Assembly (NCBI GenBank): GCA_002702945.1
Contig: PADF01000026.1
Coordinates: 1-9,105, forward strand
Length of the DNA: 9,105 nt
Reading direction: 5' to 3'
Origin: Methanobacteriota archaeon
Lineage (GTDB): Archaea; Thermoplasmatota; Poseidoniia; Poseidoniales; Poseidoniaceae
The position numbers were made by a program, and so were the translations under genes. Positions 1-7,452 of the stretch are shown here, in pieces. Every line of letters begins with the position of its first letter. The stretch's first letter is position 1. The notes beneath the pieces are model-generated. The model was given only the letters and a program-made list of their open reading frames with translations. It was not told the DNA's origin and searched no databases.

Positions 1-1
1 T

Positions 2-1132
2 TCATTACATCTACAAAATACAGGATTTGAATATACTGACGGAGTTACACCAGCACAAGTTCCTTCAAGTATTCAGGTGATAAATTCGATGCGTTTGATA
101 GTAAATGACGATGCTCCAATTCAAATTCCTCTTGATGGTTTGCCATCTAAATCATTCGATGAAAGATTGATTACAAGTGCAGGACATGCAATATGGTGGC
201 CTGAAGTTGGACCAAATGTTGATCAAGACTGTCAAATTGACAACTGTGTCAAATTTAATCTTAGTTTGGGACCTGGTGAATCTGCTAAACTTGTTTTCTC
301 TGTAAGTCTAACTAGCACAGCTTATACATGGTGGTCATCATCGTCTCGCGTCGATAGTCAGATTGATGGGATAAACAATGGAATTGATATCGATAGTAGT
401 GGTACTTTTGAAGATATTTCTGAAAGAGGAGGAGGTTCTAAATTGATACAGTTTGGTGCAAAACAATGGTATAATCGTGGTTCAATGATTGGCCAAGATG
501 GCCCTTACCAAGATTATGCTATAGATGCAGTACAATTTGATATTGTTCAAGAAACCGTAGATACAATTGCTGCGGATATGCCAAATGGACGATCAGATAA
601 TGCGTATGCATTTGCCAGAGCTACATTTGATTATTTACATAAAAATGTCGCGTATGACAAAGAAGCACCCATAGTTGCTAGAAGTGGTCCGGCGTGCCTA
701 GCAGCTTCAATAGGTGATTGTGACGAACAAACCAATGCCTTCTTCTCCATACTTAGAGCAAAAGGTATTCCTGGTTGGTATGTATTTGGAGCTTTAACAG
801 ATTCTACTTTTGAATCTTGGGAAGGTCATGCTTGGGGTTACATTCTGTTACCTATGAGTGAAAGTTGGTGTAATGAAAGAAATATCGAACTTGATACTTG
901 TTATGTTGAAGGTTCAGTCGATGTTGTAAATAATAAGTGGCTCCTTCATACTCCTACTGCATATATTGACTGGATTGAAGAGTCGGATCCATCCAGTTCA
1001 CTAGTCAAGTCTTATTACAAACCTGGTAAGAGATGTTGTGATGTCGATAGAGATCGAAGTTTCAGCACAGCAGAGATTACTAGTATTGGCAATACATTCC
1101 AGGTAAAGAAATTAGCCGAGAATTTGTGGTGA
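2..1132 (+). CDS. Transglutaminase-like domain protein, 5' end outside the window
   Basis: The reading frame is open to the left edge, so the gene begins upstream; the GTG at 77 is only an internal codon. Residues below are counted from that GTG. A beta-rich, Trp- and Ser-rich region (about 1-125) precedes a transglutaminase-like core (about 175-300). The core shows the usual triad order: Cys215 in GDCDEQTNAFFSIL, His251 in EGHAWGYILLP, and a likely Asp282 in SVDVVNNKW. Residues 322-333 (DVDRDRSFSTAE) fit a 12-residue EF-hand calcium loop, with D1, D3, D5 and E12 present. Extra cysteines (52, 57, 320, 321) suggest an exported protein, but any signal peptide is off-window. In prokaryotes this fold is often a cysteine protease or amidase rather than a cross-linker, and the substrate cannot be told. 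The stop lies 4 nt before trkA, so co-transcription is likely. Confidence 0.8.
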   Translation, partial: SLHLQNTGFEYTDGVTPAQVPSSIQVINSMRLIVNDDAPIQIPLDGLPSKSFDERLITSAGHAIWWPEVGPNVDQDCQIDNCVKFNLSLGPGESAKLVFSVSLTSTAYTWWSSSSRVDSQIDGINNGIDIDSSGTFEDISERGGGSKLIQFGAKQWYNRGSMIGQDGPYQDYAIDAVQFDIVQETVDTIAADMPNGRSDNAYAFARATFDYLHKNVAYDKEAPIVARSGPACLAASIGDCDEQTNAFFSILRAKGIPGWYVFGALTDSTFESWEGHAWGYILLPMSESWCNERNIELDTCYVEGSVDVVNNKWLLHTPTAYIDWIEESDPSSSLVKSYYKPGKRCCDVDRDRSFSTAEITSIGNTFQVKKLAENLW

Positions 1133-1133
1133 T
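1128..1133 (+). promoter_or_regulatory. Shine-Dalgarno of trkA, overlapping the preceding stop codon
   Basis: GGTGAT matches part of the GGAGGTGAT complement of the archaeal 16S rRNA 3' end. It contains the TGA stop of the transglutaminase-like gene (1130-1132) and ends 3 nt before the trkA ATG. A ribosome finishing the upstream gene therefore covers the trkA start site, which suggests translational coupling. Confidence 0.65.
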
Positions 1134-1136
1134 AAA

Positions 1137-2555
1137 ATGCGAATTATTATTGGAGGGGCTGGCCGAGTGGGTACTGAACTTGCACGTGCTTTACGAGCTG
1201 AAGAAATGGATGTAGTTCTAGTAGATAATGACTCTAGGGCTGTTAAAAATGCTCAAAATTTAGATGTATTAGTAATCCATGGTGACTTAACGACCAGAGA
1301 AAAATTGAATGAGGCTGGTATTGGGGAAGCTGAAGTTTTTGTTGCTGCAACCAATTCTGATGAGAGGAATTTGATTGCGTGTGCTTTAGCTGAACATGCA
1401 CATTATGAATTTGGAGGCGAAAAGGCCAAACCTTTACTATCACTTTGTCGAGTAAGGGGTATGAATTTTATTCAAGAACAAAAGCAAGGCCATTTGACAA
1501 AATGGGCTAAAGTAAATCATGCTATTAATCCACTCGAAAGCGCAATTAGAAGACTTCATACAGGCCTTCGATCTTCATCTATCGAAGAAGTAATTCCATT
1601 TGGCCATGATGCTTACATCATAGAATTGGATGTTACAAAAAATGCTGAAAACTTGGTTTTCAAAACCCTCAGTGAAGCTAGTAAATCCATTGATGGGGGA
1701 ATTCCACTTATCGTTGGTGTAAAAAGAGACGGAGAGCGTAGTATTGTACCTGACGGAGATTTTATGTTGATGCCAAATGATGTTATTGCTGTAGCAACTA
1801 CTGGTTTGAGCAGCTTTAACCGAATTCTGAATATTTTTGGTCATGAAGTTACCGATTTCCCGATCAATCCTAAGGTTGCTATAATTGGAGCTAATCAAAT
1901 TGGCAGACTAATCGCTGAAAATTGGCTCCATAACGGAGCTAGTGTTACCGTAATCGAAAGAGATTTACAAGTTGCAAATAACCTAGCTGGTTCCTCTATT
2001 GGTTCTCATCCAAGCCTAGAGATTATTCATGGAGATCATCTTGATAGAGAAATTTTGACTGAAGTTGGAATTCCAAATAATCATATAGCCATTGCAGCCC
2101 TTGAATCCGACCATGATAGTATTGCTGCCGCTTTACTAGCGAGCGATATGGGTGTCCAAAGAACAGGACTGCTTCTTTATGATGCAGATTTAGTAAAGGT
2201 CACACAACGTATGGGGATTACTTTTGCTGTAGATAGAAAAAGAGTTGCTGTTGATAATATTCTTGCGCATATCCACTCTAAAGCAGCAGGTGCATACGCC
2301 GTCCTTTCCAATGTCCCAAACATTGTGGGTATAAGTATGCGCATTGATGATTCACATAAATTTGCTAATAAGCGGATAGCTGATTCGGGATTCCCAGAGT
2401 GGATGAGGATAGCATTTATTCAACGAGAATCTGCTGAAGGTTATTGGGAAACTCTTAGGCCTTCACCAGATAAGACGATTTTATCTAATGATCGCCTAAT
2501 TATTTTTTGTAGCCCTGACCGTATTTCGGATTTAGAGCGTAAATTTAAGGTGTGA
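1137..2555 (+). CDS. trkA: Trk potassium uptake regulatory subunit TrkA (two RCK units)
   Basis: Cytoplasmic nucleotide-binding subunit that gates the TrkH potassium channel or transporter. At 472 aa it matches the two-unit form (E. coli TrkA is about 458 aa). The order is TrkA-N (about 1-140), TrkA-C (about 150-225), TrkA-N (about 245-380) and TrkA-C (about 390-472). The first Rossmann motif is intact: GAGRVG at 7-12, with acidic Asp30 (LVDND) at the end of strand 2, as expected for NAD(H). The second unit reads GANQIG at 251-256, with Asn in place of the middle Gly, and acidic Glu274. The first N domain carries a short extra segment (about 90-105) before SLCRVRG. The ATG at 1137 is supported by the GGTGAT Shine-Dalgarno. 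trkH follows directly, which confirms the role. Confidence 0.95.
   Translation: MRIIIGGAGRVGTELARALRAEEMDVVLVDNDSRAVKNAQNLDVLVIHGDLTTREKLNEAGIGEAEVFVAATNSDERNLIACALAEHAHYEFGGEKAKPLLSLCRVRGMNFIQEQKQGHLTKWAKVNHAINPLESAIRRLHTGLRSSSIEEVIPFGHDAYIIELDVTKNAENLVFKTLSEASKSIDGGIPLIVGVKRDGERSIVPDGDFMLMPNDVIAVATTGLSSFNRILNIFGHEVTDFPINPKVAIIGANQIGRLIAENWLHNGASVTVIERDLQVANNLAGSSIGSHPSLEIIHGDHLDREILTEVGIPNNHIAIAALESDHDSIAAALLASDMGVQRTGLLLYDADLVKVTQRMGITFAVDRKRVAVDNILAHIHSKAAGAYAVLSNVPNIVGISMRIDDSHKFANKRIADSGFPEWMRIAFIQRESAEGYWETLRPSPDKTILSNDRLIIFCSPDRISDLERKFKV
2548..2552 (+). promoter_or_regulatory. Shine-Dalgarno of trkH, which favours the ATG at 2558
   Basis: AGGTG lies in the last two sense codons of trkA and sits 5 nt before the ATG at 2558. 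The alternative GTG start at 2552 overlaps this motif and the trkA stop and has no well-placed motif of its own, so 2558 is the better start. Confidence 0.6.
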
Positions 2556-2557
2556 AT

Positions 2558-4183
2558 ATGCGAAAAGATGTACTGTTCTTAATATTGGGGTGGACGCTAA
2601 TTGCTCTTACTATCCCTCTCTTCATTTGTGGTTTGGCTACTGCATGGCTCGATAGTATCGAGATAGCCCTGTATTCATTTGCTTTACCTTGTATTATTTC
2701 ACCTGTTCTCGGATTGATTCTATTGAGCATTACAAGGACAAATACAAGTGAGAGACTTAGAGATAAGGAAGCTTTCGCTGCTGTAGCCCTTGTGTGGCCT
2801 TTAGCAGTTTTTATAGGAGCATTACCTTATTGGTTTGGTGGCGTTTTTAATGGACCTTTTACTGATAACGTTCAAATTATCGACATTGCAAGAGGTGCAG
2901 TCAATTCATGGTTTGAATCAATGTCTGGTTTTACTACTACAGGAGCTACTGTGATTTCGCCAGCTATGAGTCCAAATTGTATTCCTGGCAGTACTATAGA
3001 TTGTATAAATGCACAACCGAAGGGTCTTCTAATTTGGAGATCGCTAACCCAATGGCTAGGTGGAATGGGTATCATTATGCTGGGCATGATGATTTTATCA
3101 AGAATAATTGGCGGCGGTATGGCACTTGCTAGAGCAGAACTTACTGGACCTTCTCTATCTAAATTGAAGCCTAAATTACAGCAAACAGCAATAGCTCTTT
3201 GGGGTCTTTATATTGCATTGACATTGATTGAAATGCTACTGCTGAAATTTATTGGTGGAATGACATTATTTGATTCAGTAAATCATGCGCTAACAACTGT
3301 TGCATCTGGTGGTTTTTCAACACATGATGATAGTATTGGATATTTTGATTCAGTTAAAATTGAGAGCATCATTATTATTTTCATGTTTTTAGCCGGTGTT
3401 AATTTCACTTTGATCTGGTTGATTTGTATGAAAGAATTCAAGCAAGCATATGCTGATGAAGAGTTCAAGAGTTATCTTGCATACCTTGGAGTGGCAATTG
3501 GAGCAATGGTTATAGCTCTAATTTCAACAGATATGGCTCTTGGAAATAGTTTTAGATACAGTATTTTTAATGTTATATCAATAGGTACATCTACCGGATA
3601 TGCATCTACAGATTACATTGTTTGGCCGATGGTGACAAAGATAATTTTCCTAATTCTCATGATTGTTGGAGCATCAGCAGGCTCTACAAGTGGCGGGCTA
3701 AAACTTCTAAGGATTAATCTAGCATTCAAGGTAGCAATGAGAGAATTGGTTAGAATTGCACAACCAAGACGAATTCAACGTATTAGAATGAACGGAGAAG
3801 TAGTCGAAAGACAACAAATTGGACTAATTGTTGGAATGTTATTTGTCTGGATTGGATTATTTGCAATTTCATGTATATTGCTTGCAATGTTTATGGAAAA
3901 TGATTCATTTGAAAGTATAATTTCTGTGGTAGCCTCAAGTCTAGGTAATACAGGTCCTGCACTTGGAGACTATGGTCCTAGTCAAACTTGGGCTGGTATG
4001 AATTCAATAACATTACTAATTACTTCTATTTTAATGTGGTTTGGAAGACTTGAACTATTAACTGCGGTTATATTATTACATCCGAGTACTTGGTCAAAAG
4101 AGGAAAAAGAGCAGACTGATAGGAATGCAATCGCACTATTTCGAAGACTTATTCCTAAAGATAAAGATTCAAAAAAATCTTAG
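2558..4183 (+). CDS. trkH: Trk potassium uptake membrane subunit TrkH
   Basis: Potassium-translocating membrane subunit that works with TrkA, with four repeated membrane-pore-membrane units plus extra N-terminal helices. From the ATG at 2558 it is 541 aa; a GTG at 2552 would add two residues. All four pore-loop signatures are visible: TTTGAT at 126-131, ASGGFSTHD at 249-257, GTSTGYAS at 343-350 and LGNTGP at 462-467. They line the selectivity filter. The conserved WRSLTQWLGGMG follows the first pore, and a basic cytoplasmic loop (about 395-420) precedes the last unit. The first outer loop carries about 14 residues more than I expect, including Cys141 and Cys149. The hydrophilic C-terminus (KEEKEQ...KKS) is cytoplasmic. 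The last codons overlap the end of rfcL on the other strand. Confidence 0.95.
   Translation: MRKDVLFLILGWTLIALTIPLFICGLATAWLDSIEIALYSFALPCIISPVLGLILLSITRTNTSERLRDKEAFAAVALVWPLAVFIGALPYWFGGVFNGPFTDNVQIIDIARGAVNSWFESMSGFTTTGATVISPAMSPNCIPGSTIDCINAQPKGLLIWRSLTQWLGGMGIIMLGMMILSRIIGGGMALARAELTGPSLSKLKPKLQQTAIALWGLYIALTLIEMLLLKFIGGMTLFDSVNHALTTVASGGFSTHDDSIGYFDSVKIESIIIIFMFLAGVNFTLIWLICMKEFKQAYADEEFKSYLAYLGVAIGAMVIALISTDMALGNSFRYSIFNVISIGTSTGYASTDYIVWPMVTKIIFLILMIVGASAGSTSGGLKLLRINLAFKVAMRELVRIAQPRRIQRIRMNGEVVERQQIGLIVGMLFVWIGLFAISCILLAMFMENDSFESIISVVASSLGNTGPALGDYGPSQTWAGMNSITLLITSILMWFGRLELLTAVILLHPSTWSKEEKEQTDRNAIALFRRLIPKDKDSKKS
4171..4177 (-). terminator. T7 run just after rfcL (oligo-T terminator candidate)
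   Basis: On the reverse strand the rfcL stop TAA is followed by GA and then seven T. Archaeal RNA polymerase is known to terminate at runs of five or more T in the non-template strand. The same bases encode the C-terminal lysines of TrkH (KKS), so a terminator for one gene would lie within the coding end of its convergent neighbour. A weak AGATT/AATCT inverted repeat surrounds the run. Confidence 0.45.
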
Positions 4184-5709
4184 AATAAAGTCATTTGACC
4201 TGATGATTTATTTTCATCGTTATCATCATTTGATGAAGTAACTTCATCCTCGATTATTTCATCGAAACTTTCATCATCGACAAAATCTATCATTTCCACT
4301 TTTTTATCATTATATTCTGAAATTAAATCTTTTGTTGAACGCCTACTAAGAGGAAGTCCTGCTAATGTAGCATGTTCTTCTCCAGATAAGTTCAAATTAA
4401 AGGAAATAGAGAAATCATTTGGATCACCCACTACTGAATTGGGAGAAAGAAGAGAGGTTAATATTGGAAGCATCTCATCCCTGACCGTAGATTTACTTAT
4501 TCCCGAACTTGAGGCTAATTGTTCAACTATTGATGGCCTCATGTTTCTTACATTACGACGGAGAAAATTAGGGTAAGATGGAAAGATTCTTTCGGTAAAT
4601 TTGGATTTATTTACTACTGAAGCAGCCAAACCAGATAACTGTCCACTCCAATACCAAGATCTATGAGCTGTATTATCATATTGTGCTGAAAGCATCTTTG
4701 ACGATTTGCTCAATGCTTGATTTCCTCTCCTAACTACTGATTTATCAGAAATAAGTGAAGGATTATTCCAATGAATCCAATTCAAAAGTTCACTCGGAGA
4801 CTTATCTATAGAACGACCAGCTACAACTGCTTCTTGAGCAGTACTACTACGATATAATTTATCTAATCCTGGAAATACTTCTAAAGAAATATCCCTAACA
4901 CTCGATTCTAAAAATGATTTAATTGATTCAACTGTTAACTTATCTTCTAATGTAGCTGATATTACTTGTAAATCTCTTACTAAAGCCCTAAGGTCTCCTG
5001 GGTTTCTAGAAACCAACTCCTCAATTGCTTGAGCATCAAACTCAATTTCTTCAGATTTAAGAACTCGACGAGCAATTCTCCTAATTGCATCATCACTGGC
5101 CCTTTCAAAGTTTAAAGTGATAATGTGTTTTTGGAATCTATCTCTTGTGGAGCGCCAATTTGAACCCTTGCCCCATAATCCCATTATTTCATTACAAGCA
5201 AGTATGACTGGTTGCTTGGTCTCATCAAGTAATCTCAACAACTCTGCTTTACCTCCAGAATCTCCTTTGAAGGTAATTGGATTCCCTGCTACTTCTTCAC
5301 CCATAAGCGCTTTCGCAAGTTTATCTTGATTTACTTTTTTTAATCCGCCTGAAAGATGATCTACTTCATCCAATAAAATAAGTGTACGTTGTTTCTTATC
5401 ATTTGGATTGTGGAATAAGGAACGATGAGTAGCACCTTGAGTTGCTGCCTTACGAATTGCAGCAGCATTTCTTGCGTCTGAAGCATTTAATTCAATAACA
5501 CTCCAATTCATATCCTGTGCAATTGCACGAGCTACAGTAGTCTTTCCAACGCCAGGAGGTCCTACAAGTAAGAGTGCTTTTTTTCTAGGCATGCCATCTT
5601 GCCACTCTGATAACCAATCTCTAATCTTGCGACGTTGAGATTCATTGCCTTCTAAATGGCTTTCAGAAATTGGACGATACCTCTCGGTCCAATCGCTAAC
5701 TTTTGCCAT
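4180..5709 (-). CDS. rfcL: Replication factor C large subunit
   Basis: Large subunit of the archaeal clamp loader, an AAA+ ATPase that with RfcS opens the PCNA ring and loads it at primer-template junctions. The 509-aa protein has the start typical of RfcL (WTERYRP), Walker A GPPGVGKT at 50-57, Walker B LILLDEVD at 110-117, sensor 1 Asn173 (ACNE) and sensor 2 GDLR with Arg241. A helical collar region follows (about 290-420). Between Walker B and sensor 1 the segment 122-165 looks 15-25 residues longer than the common form. The C-terminus is an acidic linker (about 477-499) ending in QMTLF, a shortened PCNA-interacting motif. The ATG at 5707-5709 is preceded by AGGA five nt away. It lies 72 nt downstream of glyS on the same strand and converges on trkH with a 4-bp overlap. 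Confidence 0.95.
   Translation of the reverse strand: MAKVSDWTERYRPISESHLEGNESQRRKIRDWLSEWQDGMPRKKALLLVGPPGVGKTTVARAIAQDMNWSVIELNASDARNAAAIRKAATQGATHRSLFHNPNDKKQRTLILLDEVDHLSGGLKKVNQDKLAKALMGEEVAGNPITFKGDSGGKAELLRLLDETKQPVILACNEIMGLWGKGSNWRSTRDRFQKHIITLNFERASDDAIRRIARRVLKSEEIEFDAQAIEELVSRNPGDLRALVRDLQVISATLEDKLTVESIKSFLESSVRDISLEVFPGLDKLYRSSTAQEAVVAGRSIDKSPSELLNWIHWNNPSLISDKSVVRRGNQALSKSSKMLSAQYDNTAHRSWYWSGQLSGLAASVVNKSKFTERIFPSYPNFLRRNVRNMRPSIVEQLASSSGISKSTVRDEMLPILTSLLSPNSVVGDPNDFSISFNLNLSGEEHATLAGLPLSRRSTKDLISEYNDKKVEMIDFVDDESFDEIIEDEVTSSNDDNDENKSSGQMTLF
4300..4305 (+). terminator. T6 run downstream of trkH, antisense to rfcL (possible terminator)
   Basis: This is the first run of six T on the forward strand after the trkH stop, about 115 nt downstream and inside the rfcL coding region. 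If it ends the trk transcript, that mRNA carries a tail antisense to rfcL. The support is a single T run in AT-rich DNA, so it is weak. Confidence 0.2.
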
Positions 5710-5781
5710 AGATTTCCTAATATGCGAAGGTTCTTGAACATTAACTATGTATCGAAGTCAAGAATTGATTTAGGATATAAT
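5710..5781 (-). promoter_or_regulatory. glyS-rfcL intergenic spacer with possible rfcL promoter
   Basis: On the reverse strand the sequence TTATATCC (about 5774-5781) resembles an archaeal TATA box and lies about 65 nt before the rfcL ATG. The spacer also holds a 7-bp inverted repeat, TTCTTGA (5731-5737) and TCAAGAA (5758-5764). I see no run of five or more T on the reverse strand here, so read-through from glyS is also plausible. Confidence 0.3.
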
Positions 5782-7452
5782 TCACAGTGAGTCGATTGAT
5801 ACTCTTTTCTGTTGCCCTGTATCTCTATCCCTAAGCGTAACTGTGTTATCTTCTAATGACTGATGATCTACAGTGATACAAAATGGAACTCCTATTTCAT
5901 CCGCCCTAGCATATCTTCGACCAATTGAACCACTAGAATCATACATGGAAATTATTCCAAGTTTCGAACACAAATTAGTATTTATTGATTTAGCAATTTC
6001 GCCCATTCCATCTTTCTCAAATAAAGGGAATACACAATAATCAACTGGAGCAATGGATTGATTTAATCTCAAAACAGTGTATAAATCGTCTCCTTTAGAA
6101 ACCTCGTCATAAGCATGGTCTAAAATATGCCAAATTATTCTATCAATTCCGAAAGCAGGTTCAACAACATGAGGGATAAACCATTCACCTGTAACAACTT
6201 CTGTTCTTTGATTTCTCTTGATATGCTGCGGTTCCACTGTCACAGATTCACCTGAGTCTAATTGTATATGGCAGGGAAATTCAGTATCAATCGATAAATT
6301 TTCAACCGCTGATTTTACTGCTCCTGCTAGAGATCTAAATGCTGGCCCTGCTACAGAACCATCAATTGTCCAATGATCTATATCGATGTTCCTTGGCTCG
6401 CTAAATTCTCGCCTTGCCCTGAGTGTCTTTCCGGTATACTTTTCATGGGCTTCAAGATCATAACAACCTCGATGTGCTATTCCAACACATTCAACCCAGC
6501 CATATGAACCATGAATCTCGACATCCCAGCAATCCATAGCATAGTGAGCCATCTCATCTGATTCATGCTGCCTAAATCTTAATTTATCGGGATTTATCCC
6601 TACTTTGATTAAAAAATCATAGGTTAACCCCATAAAGAATCCAACAGTTGAATCTCTAATTATACCATTATTTACTGCCTTTTCAAGTGAAATCGAAATT
6701 TCTTTACCATCTTCAGGTATTAATTTGAACAGAGAAATATTCCATTTGGAAAAATCATGATTCGAATCTTCTTCAGGATCAATAAAATACTCTAACTCCG
6801 CCATATTAAATTCCCGTAGACGAATCATTCCTTGTCGAGGAGATATTTCATTTCTGTATCCTTTACCAACCTGAATCGCTCCGAATGGCAATCTTTCTCT
6901 GTTATGTCGATAAAGTGTTTGAAATGATGTAAACATTCCTTGTGCTGTTTCAGGACGTAAAAATCCCTGTCTACCGGACTTCCCAGCACCAATTGTTGTA
7001 TTAAACATCAAATTTTGAGCCGTGATATCACTCCAATCACTGGAGTCACATGACGGGCATTTAGGATTATGCTTGGAAAATAATTCCTGCAAATCCGATT
7101 TTGATAAAGCGTCAGGATTAGAGTGAAAATCTTCCAACAATGTATCTGCTCTACTTGCCTCTCCACAGGCGATACAATCAACCATGAAATCTGAAAATTC
7201 ACCTACATGGCCACTTGCTTCAAGCACTTCAAAAGGGGTAACTGTAGGACATGATATCTCAGTAATATTACCCATTGAAGTCCAGTGGTCAATCCAATTT
7301 TGGTTAACTCTATTGCGTAATCTACCACCGACCGGGCCAAAATCATACAATCCTTTTGAACCACCATGTATTTCGAAGGCCGGTAAAATAATTCCTCGCC
7401 TTTTCAACATCCCAGATAATCTTTCCAAACGATTACTATCAGGGATTGACAT
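5782..7452 (-). CDS. glyS: Glycyl-tRNA synthetase, alpha-2 (archaeal/eukaryotic-type)
   Basis: Class II synthetase that charges tRNA-Gly with glycine in the cytoplasm. The 556-aa length fits the homodimeric form. Motif 1 lies in GPVGGRLRNRVNQNW (39-53). Motif 2 spans the FLRPETAQGMF region (164-174) through GKGYRNEISPRQG (197-208). Motif 3 is PAFGIDRIIW (432-441), with Arg438. Two Cys pairs, C93-x2-C96 and C132-x2-C135, form a probable zinc site. The anticodon-binding domain starts near APVDYCVFPLF (468-478) and contains GSIGRRYARADEIGVPFCIT (508-527). The glycine-site segment reads GIAHRGCYDL, where I remember most archaeal and human forms having Asp in place of this His. The ATG at 7450-7452 is preceded by GGCGGT three nt away. 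glyS faces the reductase gene across a shared promoter region and probably leads an operon into rfcL. Confidence 0.96.
   Translation of the reverse strand: MSIPDSNRLERLSGMLKRRGIILPAFEIHGGSKGLYDFGPVGGRLRNRVNQNWIDHWTSMGNITEISCPTVTPFEVLEASGHVGEFSDFMVDCIACGEASRADTLLEDFHSNPDALSKSDLQELFSKHNPKCPSCDSSDWSDITAQNLMFNTTIGAGKSGRQGFLRPETAQGMFTSFQTLYRHNRERLPFGAIQVGKGYRNEISPRQGMIRLREFNMAELEYFIDPEEDSNHDFSKWNISLFKLIPEDGKEISISLEKAVNNGIIRDSTVGFFMGLTYDFLIKVGINPDKLRFRQHESDEMAHYAMDCWDVEIHGSYGWVECVGIAHRGCYDLEAHEKYTGKTLRARREFSEPRNIDIDHWTIDGSVAGPAFRSLAGAVKSAVENLSIDTEFPCHIQLDSGESVTVEPQHIKRNQRTEVVTGEWFIPHVVEPAFGIDRIIWHILDHAYDEVSKGDDLYTVLRLNQSIAPVDYCVFPLFEKDGMGEIAKSINTNLCSKLGIISMYDSSGSIGRRYARADEIGVPFCITVDHQSLEDNTVTLRDRDTGQQKRVSIDSL

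Noticed and set aside
77..79. GTG as the start of the transglutaminase-like gene
   Set aside because: The same frame is open from position 2 with no stop, and no Shine-Dalgarno precedes the GTG, so the gene is simply cut by the window edge.
1156..1175. tRNA-like stretch (GGCCGAGTGG resembles the D-arm of Ser/Leu tRNAs)
   Set aside because: It encodes the conserved GGAGRVG motif of TrkA, and no matching acceptor, anticodon or T-arm follows.
1243..1898. Antisense open frames within trkA (66 and 107 aa)
   Set aside because: They lie wholly opposite strongly conserved trkA codons, show no recognisable motif, and are Gln-, Asn- or Ser-rich as expected for shadow frames.
2552..2554. GTG start of trkH overlapping the trkA stop
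   Set aside because: The motif AGGTG (2548-2552) is well spaced for the ATG at 2558 and overlaps this GTG. It remains possible but is less likely.
4205..4280. Repeated CAT/ATC triplets suggesting a tandem repeat
   Set aside because: On the reverse strand these are GAT/GAA codons for the acidic RfcL tail, so codon composition explains the pattern.
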